From positions 1 through 34,493 of the forward strand of contig JAAYGE010000105.1 in NCBI GenBank assembly GCA_012727835.1: 34,493 bases of DNA. The letters run 5' to 3'. The DNA is from Bacillota bacterium (GTDB lineage Bacteria; Bacillota_H; UBA994; UBA5500). The notes beneath the pieces were generated by a model. It searched no databases, had not been told where the DNA came from, and saw nothing but the letters and a program-made list of their open reading frames with translations. Of this stretch, positions 31,229 to 34,493 are shown in pieces; position 1 is the first letter of the stretch, and each line of letters starts with the position of its first letter. The translations under genes were made by a program, and so were the position numbers.

Positions 31229-31244
31229 TGTGATAAATCCCACA
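31229..31244. promoter_or_regulatory. Possible CRP/FNR-type site before the four-gene membrane operon
   Basis: TGTGA-TAAATC-CCACA matches the TGTGA-N6-TCACA pattern at nine of ten positions, in an A/T-rich intergenic region about 150 bp before the first gene. It could also be chance; the A/T-rich context reduces the weight. Confidence 0.3.
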
Positions 31245-31330
31245 AGATTTTATCAAAATTTTATTTAGAACATGCCTATTTTTCTAAAGGAATATCGTCC
31301 CGTTTCTCGAATAAAGTAGGTAATAACTTT

Positions 31331-31358
31331 AAGCAGGATTGGGAAACCAATCCTGCTT
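31331..31358 (+). terminator. Leader hairpin before the four-gene membrane operon
   Basis: AAGCAGGATTGG (31331-31342) and CCAATCCTGCTT (31347-31358) form a perfect 12-bp stem with a GAAA loop, followed by only TAATAG. It lies 18 bp before the ribosome site of the first gene, so it may be an attenuator, a weak terminator, or an mRNA-stabilising stem. Confidence 0.5.
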
Positions 31359-31391
31359 TAATAGCCTAATCAGTGAAAGGAGGTTAATTCG

Positions 31392-32162
31392 TTGACTAGC
31401 TATTTCATTTTCTGCACCTTTATTGTCTTGGGGTCAATTATCATTGGTGTGCTTGTCGCCACCCGCTCCGGCAAGATCGCTCCGAAGATCCGTCGCATTC
31501 CTGCCCTTGATTCCATCGAGGAGGCGGTCGGCCGGGCTACTGAAATGGGCCGGCCGGTGCACTATAGCCCCGGCTATGGCGACATCACCACATCTACTGC
31601 CCCCCAAACCTTCGCGTCCTTCGATGTCCTCCGCTACGTAGTAACCCTCACCGCTAGATACAACACCCAACTCATTGTCACCTGCAAGTCGCCCCAATCG
31701 TTCCCTATGATTCAGGAATTGGTAAAAGAAACCTATCTATCGGCTGGAAAGCCCGACATGTACAGGGAAGATACGGTCCGTTTCATCTCGGAAGCCCAAT
31801 TTGCTTGGGCTGCTGGCGTATTAGGTATTTTCAACCGCGAACAGGTAGCTGCCAATATTATGCTTGGTTATTTCATGGCCGAATCCCTTCTCTTTGCTGA
31901 AGGCGGTGCCCAAGTGGGAGCTATCCAGGTGGCCGGTACCGGAAACCTGGCCCAGACGGCCTTCTTCGTGGCGGCCTGCGACTACACCCTCATAGGTGAG
32001 GAGCTCTACGCGGGTGGAGCCTACCTTTCTAACGATCCAACAAAGGTGGGTAACCTGGCTGGGCAGGACATAGTTAAGCTCCTAACCATCGCCTTTATCG
32101 TTCTAGGCACCGTTTTAGCTACCGCCGATAGCAATTGGCTCTTTGAATTGATCACCAAATAA
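31392..32162 (+). CDS. DUF6754-like membrane-anchored protein, first gene of an uncharacterised operon
   Basis: 256 residues. TTG 31392 follows AAGGAGG at eight bases. An N-terminal helix (YFIFCTFIVLGSIIIGVLVA) leads into a cytoplasm-size domain: IPALDSIEEAVGRATEMGRP, VHYSPGYGDITTSTAPQTFA, QLIVTCKSPQSFPMIQELV, GYFMAESLLFAEGGAQVGAI, GTGNLAQTAFFVAACDYTLI, GEELYAGGAYLSNDPTKVG. A second helix closes it (LLTIAFIVLGTVLATA). The small-residue-rich domain between two helices matches what I recall of DUF6754, a family of unknown function. Three membrane genes follow at short spacing with strong ribosome sites. Confidence 0.85.
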   Translation: MTSYFIFCTFIVLGSIIIGVLVATRSGKIAPKIRRIPALDSIEEAVGRATEMGRPVHYSPGYGDITTSTAPQTFASFDVLRYVVTLTARYNTQLIVTCKSPQSFPMIQELVKETYLSAGKPDMYREDTVRFISEAQFAWAAGVLGIFNREQVAANIMLGYFMAESLLFAEGGAQVGAIQVAGTGNLAQTAFFVAACDYTLIGEELYAGGAYLSNDPTKVGNLAGQDIVKLLTIAFIVLGTVLATADSNWLFELITK

Positions 32163-32201
32163 AACTCACCGCCGATTTTGGACTATTAAGGGGGGAAAAA
32201 A

Positions 32202-32840
32202 GTGAAGAGAAGCGTTCCCTTGTTGATCGTTTTCATAGTTGGTTCCATTTTGCTGGCTACCTATTTCTTTCAGAATCCGACGCTGGATCAGGCCCGGGCT
32301 CTACTTACCAACTGGGGCGTAATCATTACGGCTTTCGCCGTGGGCTTAGCCTCAGTCAACATACTCCGCATTCACACGGCCCGCATTGCCAATCGCCGTT
32401 CTGGTTGGTTTTTTAGCGTGGCGCTGATCATAACCATGTTTACCTTCATCATTGTGGGGATCTACAGCCGCCATAACCCGCAAAATACAGCGGCTGCCGA
32501 GCTTTTCTCTAATCTGTTCGACTATGCCTATAGCCCCTTCAGCGCCACCATGTATGCCATGCTTGCCTTTTACGTAGCCTCCGCGTCTTACCGAGCCTTC
32601 CGCATGCGTAGCTTCGAAGCCACCCTATTACTCGCCGCAGCTGTCTTAGTCATGCTGGGCAATGCGCCCATAGCCGAACAAATCTGGGCAAAATTCCCCG
32701 TGATCGGCAACTGGTTGCTCACCGTCATCAATACTACGGGGCAAAGGGGTATTGCTATCGGCGTTGCTATCGGTGGTTTTGCTACTAGTCTACGCATCCT
32801 ACTGGGTTTTGACCGGGGGCATTTGGGATACGGTGAATAA
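32202..32840 (+). CDS. Multi-pass membrane protein, second gene of the uncharacterised operon
   Basis: 212 residues. GTG 32202 follows AAGGGGGG. Six hydrophobic segments can be drawn: PLLIVFIVGSILLATYF, WGVIITAFAVGLASVNIL, FFSVALIITMFTFIIVGIY, TMYAMLAFYVASAS, ATLLLAAAVLVMLG and GIAIGVAIGGFATSL. Short basic loops (RIHTARIANRRSG, RAFRMRS) give a consistent orientation. No transport or enzyme motif is recognised. It starts 40 bp after the DUF6754-like gene and ends 24 bp before the next, so it is part of one operon and probably one membrane complex. Confidence 0.82.
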   Translation: MKRSVPLLIVFIVGSILLATYFFQNPTLDQARALLTNWGVIITAFAVGLASVNILRIHTARIANRRSGWFFSVALIITMFTFIIVGIYSRHNPQNTAAAELFSNLFDYAYSPFSATMYAMLAFYVASASYRAFRMRSFEATLLLAAAVLVMLGNAPIAEQIWAKFPVIGNWLLTVINTTGQRGIAIGVAIGGFATSLRILLGFDRGHLGYGE

Positions 32841-32864
32841 CCAGCAAAGGAGGTGCCAATTAGC

Positions 32865-33692
32865 ATGTGGTTAGAGCGTTTACAGAATATAGATCGGCGG
32901 GTCATCTACACAGTCCTGTTGATTGTGTTATTGACCCCCATGATTAAACCCATCGGTATTCCGCTTACGGTAAATCAAACAACCCATCAAGTCTACAATT
33001 TGATCGAAAGCCTCGACCCCAATACCGATATCGTGATGATAGGCATGGACTATTCCGTGGCCGGTGCTGCCGACGTGCACCCGCAGGCTGTGGCGGTAGC
33101 AAAACACTTGGCCAATCGGGGCGGCAAAATGGTAATGGCCGCCTTCGTACCCGACGGCCCCATGCTGGCAGAGAGGATCTTAGGCATTCTGGGGGATCGG
33201 GTTACCTATGGCGAAGACATCGTCAATCTCGGCTATCTAGCCGGTGGCGAATCGGCAGTTAAGAAGTTTATTGACGACCCGGCCAACACCTTCGCTCGCG
33301 ATCATCGGGGCAATCCCATATCCAGCTTGCCTATTATGAATAACATCAAAACCATTCACGATTTTACCTTAATAATAGATTTCCAAACCGGTTCTCCCGG
33401 ATATCAGGATTTCTTGCGTCAATTACCATCGGACGGCCCTCTCTATGCTGTAGGAATTGTTACCGTTAGTGTGCCGAACGTTATGCCCTATCTCCACTCG
33501 GGCCAATTTGCTGGTCTATTACCCGGCCTGCGGGGTGGAGCCGAATATGAGGTTTTAATTGGCGAACCGGGAGAAGGGGCTGCCCGTATGGATGCCCAAT
33601 CCCTTGGTCACTTGGTTATCGTTACCTTTATCATCGTAGGTAATGTGGCCTACTTCCTCTCTAAACAACAGGAAAAATCCCGTAAGAAATAG
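32865..33692 (+). CDS. Membrane-anchored protein with a Rossmann-like domain, third gene of the operon
   Basis: 275 residues. ATG 32865 follows AAAGGAGGTG; a GTG inside that site is rejected. One N-terminal helix (RRVIYTVLLIVLLTPMI) and one C-terminal helix (LVIVTFIIVGNVAYFLS) enclose about 210 residues of alternating strands and helices: TDIVMIGMDYSVAGAADVHP, AVAKHLANRGGKMVMAAFVP, LGILGDRVTYGEDIVNLGYL, FTLIIDFQTGSPGYQDFLRQ, GPLYAVGIVTVSVPNVMPYL. The pattern is that of an alpha/beta sandwich facing outside the cell if the first helix is inserted N-in. I know no family for it and see no catalytic motif. Neighbours are membrane proteins of the same operon. Confidence 0.82.
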   Translation: MWLERLQNIDRRVIYTVLLIVLLTPMIKPIGIPLTVNQTTHQVYNLIESLDPNTDIVMIGMDYSVAGAADVHPQAVAVAKHLANRGGKMVMAAFVPDGPMLAERILGILGDRVTYGEDIVNLGYLAGGESAVKKFIDDPANTFARDHRGNPISSLPIMNNIKTIHDFTLIIDFQTGSPGYQDFLRQLPSDGPLYAVGIVTVSVPNVMPYLHSGQFAGLLPGLRGGAEYEVLIGEPGEGAARMDAQSLGHLVIVTFIIVGNVAYFLSKQQEKSRKK

Positions 33693-33712
33693 TCTTCTGG
33701 AGGTGACACAGG

Positions 33713-34351
33713 ATGAACATATCAACTAACCCCTGGGTTTGGTTTATGGGCTTAGGTATGGTATCTCTATACTCCTTTATCTACAAGGAGAATCCCATCT
33801 ACCGGCTATTCGAACACATTTATGTGGGTGCCAGTGTGGGGTATACTTTCGTCACCGCCTATGGCAATATAATTGATCAAGCCTGGACACCACTAACCAC
33901 CGAGGGCAAATTGAATCTCCTCATACCGATTGTTCTAGGCCTAATGCTATACACCCGCTTCTTTAAACCGATAGCTTGGGTGAGCCGTTGGCCCATGTCA
34001 TTCCTCATGGGGCTGGGTGTGGGTATCTCTACCCATGGCCTATTGCAGTCCCAGTTAATCGCCCAATCGCGGGCAGCCATGGCTCCTCTTTTCGTTAAGA
34101 GCAGTGAAGGAGCCCTGCTATTAGGTCCCTCCATCAATAACATTATTATGGTTCTGGGCGTGCTGGGGGTCCTATTCTACTTCTTCTTCTCCGTGGAGCA
34201 CAAGGGACCCGTCCGCAAAATGGCCAACTTAGGTCGAATAGTTATGATGATCACCTTTGGCGTGGCCTTCGGCAACGTGGTCATGGGGCGTATCTCCCTC
34301 TTGCTGGGCACAATTAGCGATATCTTCGGCACTTGGTTGGGTATTATCTAG
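33713..34351 (+). CDS. Multi-pass membrane protein, fourth gene of the operon
   Basis: 212 residues. ATG 33713 follows TGGAGGTG. About six hydrophobic segments: WVWFMGLGMVSLYSFIY, IYVGASVGYTFVTAYG, LLIPIVLGLMLYT, MSFLMGLGVGISTHGLL, IIMVLGVLGVLFYFFFS and IVMMITFGVAFGNVVMG. The loop STHGLLQSQLIAQSRAAM is amphipathic. It is the same length as the second gene product, with a similar helix count, and could be its distant relative. No family recognised. The operon ends at the 34403-34442 terminator. Confidence 0.82.
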   Translation: MNISTNPWVWFMGLGMVSLYSFIYKENPIYRLFEHIYVGASVGYTFVTAYGNIIDQAWTPLTTEGKLNLLIPIVLGLMLYTRFFKPIAWVSRWPMSFLMGLGVGISTHGLLQSQLIAQSRAAMAPLFVKSSEGALLLGPSINNIIMVLGVLGVLFYFFFSVEHKGPVRKMANLGRIVMMITFGVAFGNVVMGRISLLLGTISDIFGTWLGII

Positions 34352-34402
34352 CCCTAAGGCGGAAGCAAAAGGGGCTGTCGCACTAACAGCTCCTGAAAAA
34401 AT

Positions 34403-34442
34403 AAAAGACGGCCCCTGGCGATGATGCCAGGAGCCGTCTTTT
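34403..34442 (+). terminator. Terminator of the four-gene membrane operon
   Basis: AAAAGACGGC (34403-34412) pairs with GCCGTCTTTT (34433-34442), with an inner CTGGC/GCCAG stem and a GATGAT loop. It is a strong composite hairpin ending in T4. Confidence 0.88.
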
Positions 34443-34493
34443 GCTGTAAGATATAAAGTCTGAAAAACATTACCTTACAGCCAGAGTATACAC

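Noticed and set aside
1..34493. Mobile elements, prophage, CRISPR arrays or defence systems
   Set aside because: No transposase, integrase, phage structural gene, repeat-spacer pattern or recognised defence gene was seen on either strand.

Overview
The window looks like a chromosomal segment of a spore-forming, probably anaerobic Clostridia-type Firmicute (Peptococcaceae/Desulfotomaculum-like; the genus cannot be fixed from this sequence). The signs are an alpha/beta-type small acid-soluble spore protein, an RCKP-type rubredoxin-like domain next to a PerR-like regulator, an aldo/keto reductase with a ferredoxin-like tail, a DnaE-type replicase beside pfkA, strong GGAGG ribosome sites with many GTG/TTG starts, and riboswitch control of metabolism. 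I see no phage, insertion sequence or CRISPR array.

Layout. 1-2.2 kb: 5' part of a polA-type 5'-3' exonuclease gene, then an ECF sigma factor with its zinc anti-sigma factor behind a candidate self-recognised promoter. 2.3-2.9 kb: yhbY and tRNA-Leu(CAA). 3.0-5.5 kb: copper ATPase copA behind a perfect CsoR-type palindrome. 5.5-9.2 kb: small and poorly known genes (a frameshifted conserved gene, a one-helix protein, a double DUF1540 protein, an Amidase_6 protein, a YibE/F membrane protein, an anchored unknown). 9.2-15.6 kb: a minus-strand block dnaE - pgpA - small protein - pfkA - aldo/keto reductase, the last interrupted by an in-frame TAA. 15.6-16.05 kb: a non-coding unit made of a sigma-A-like promoter, a ydaO-type c-di-AMP riboswitch aptamer, about 200 nt of strongly self-complementary sequence and a strong terminator, with no open reading frame behind it. 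16.0-20.7 kb: an HD-GYP protein with a small membrane protein, an AlaX editing protein and an ABC-F ATPase. 20.8-23.8 kb: P1 peptidase, tautomerase, spore protein, and a PerR-like regulator fused in frame to an RCKP rubredoxin-like domain. 23.8-27.6 kb: Na/Pi cotransporter behind a Pho-box-like repeat, a 2-hydroxyacid dehydrogenase and an asparaginase. 27.6-30.7 kb: a TPP-riboswitch-controlled thiamine-precursor ABC transporter operon. 31.3-34.4 kb: a four-gene operon of membrane proteins (the first DUF6754-like) with no function I can assign.

The best leads are the ORF-less c-di-AMP riboswitch transcript, which converges on an HD-GYP (c-di-GMP type) operon, and the uncharacterised four-gene membrane operon. 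Secondary leads are the PerR-rubredoxin fusion with an internal start, two damaged genes (one G-tract frameshift, one nonsense codon), and ribosome sites buried in hairpins before the spore-protein and amidase genes. All calls come from reading the sequence; no database search or folding program was run.
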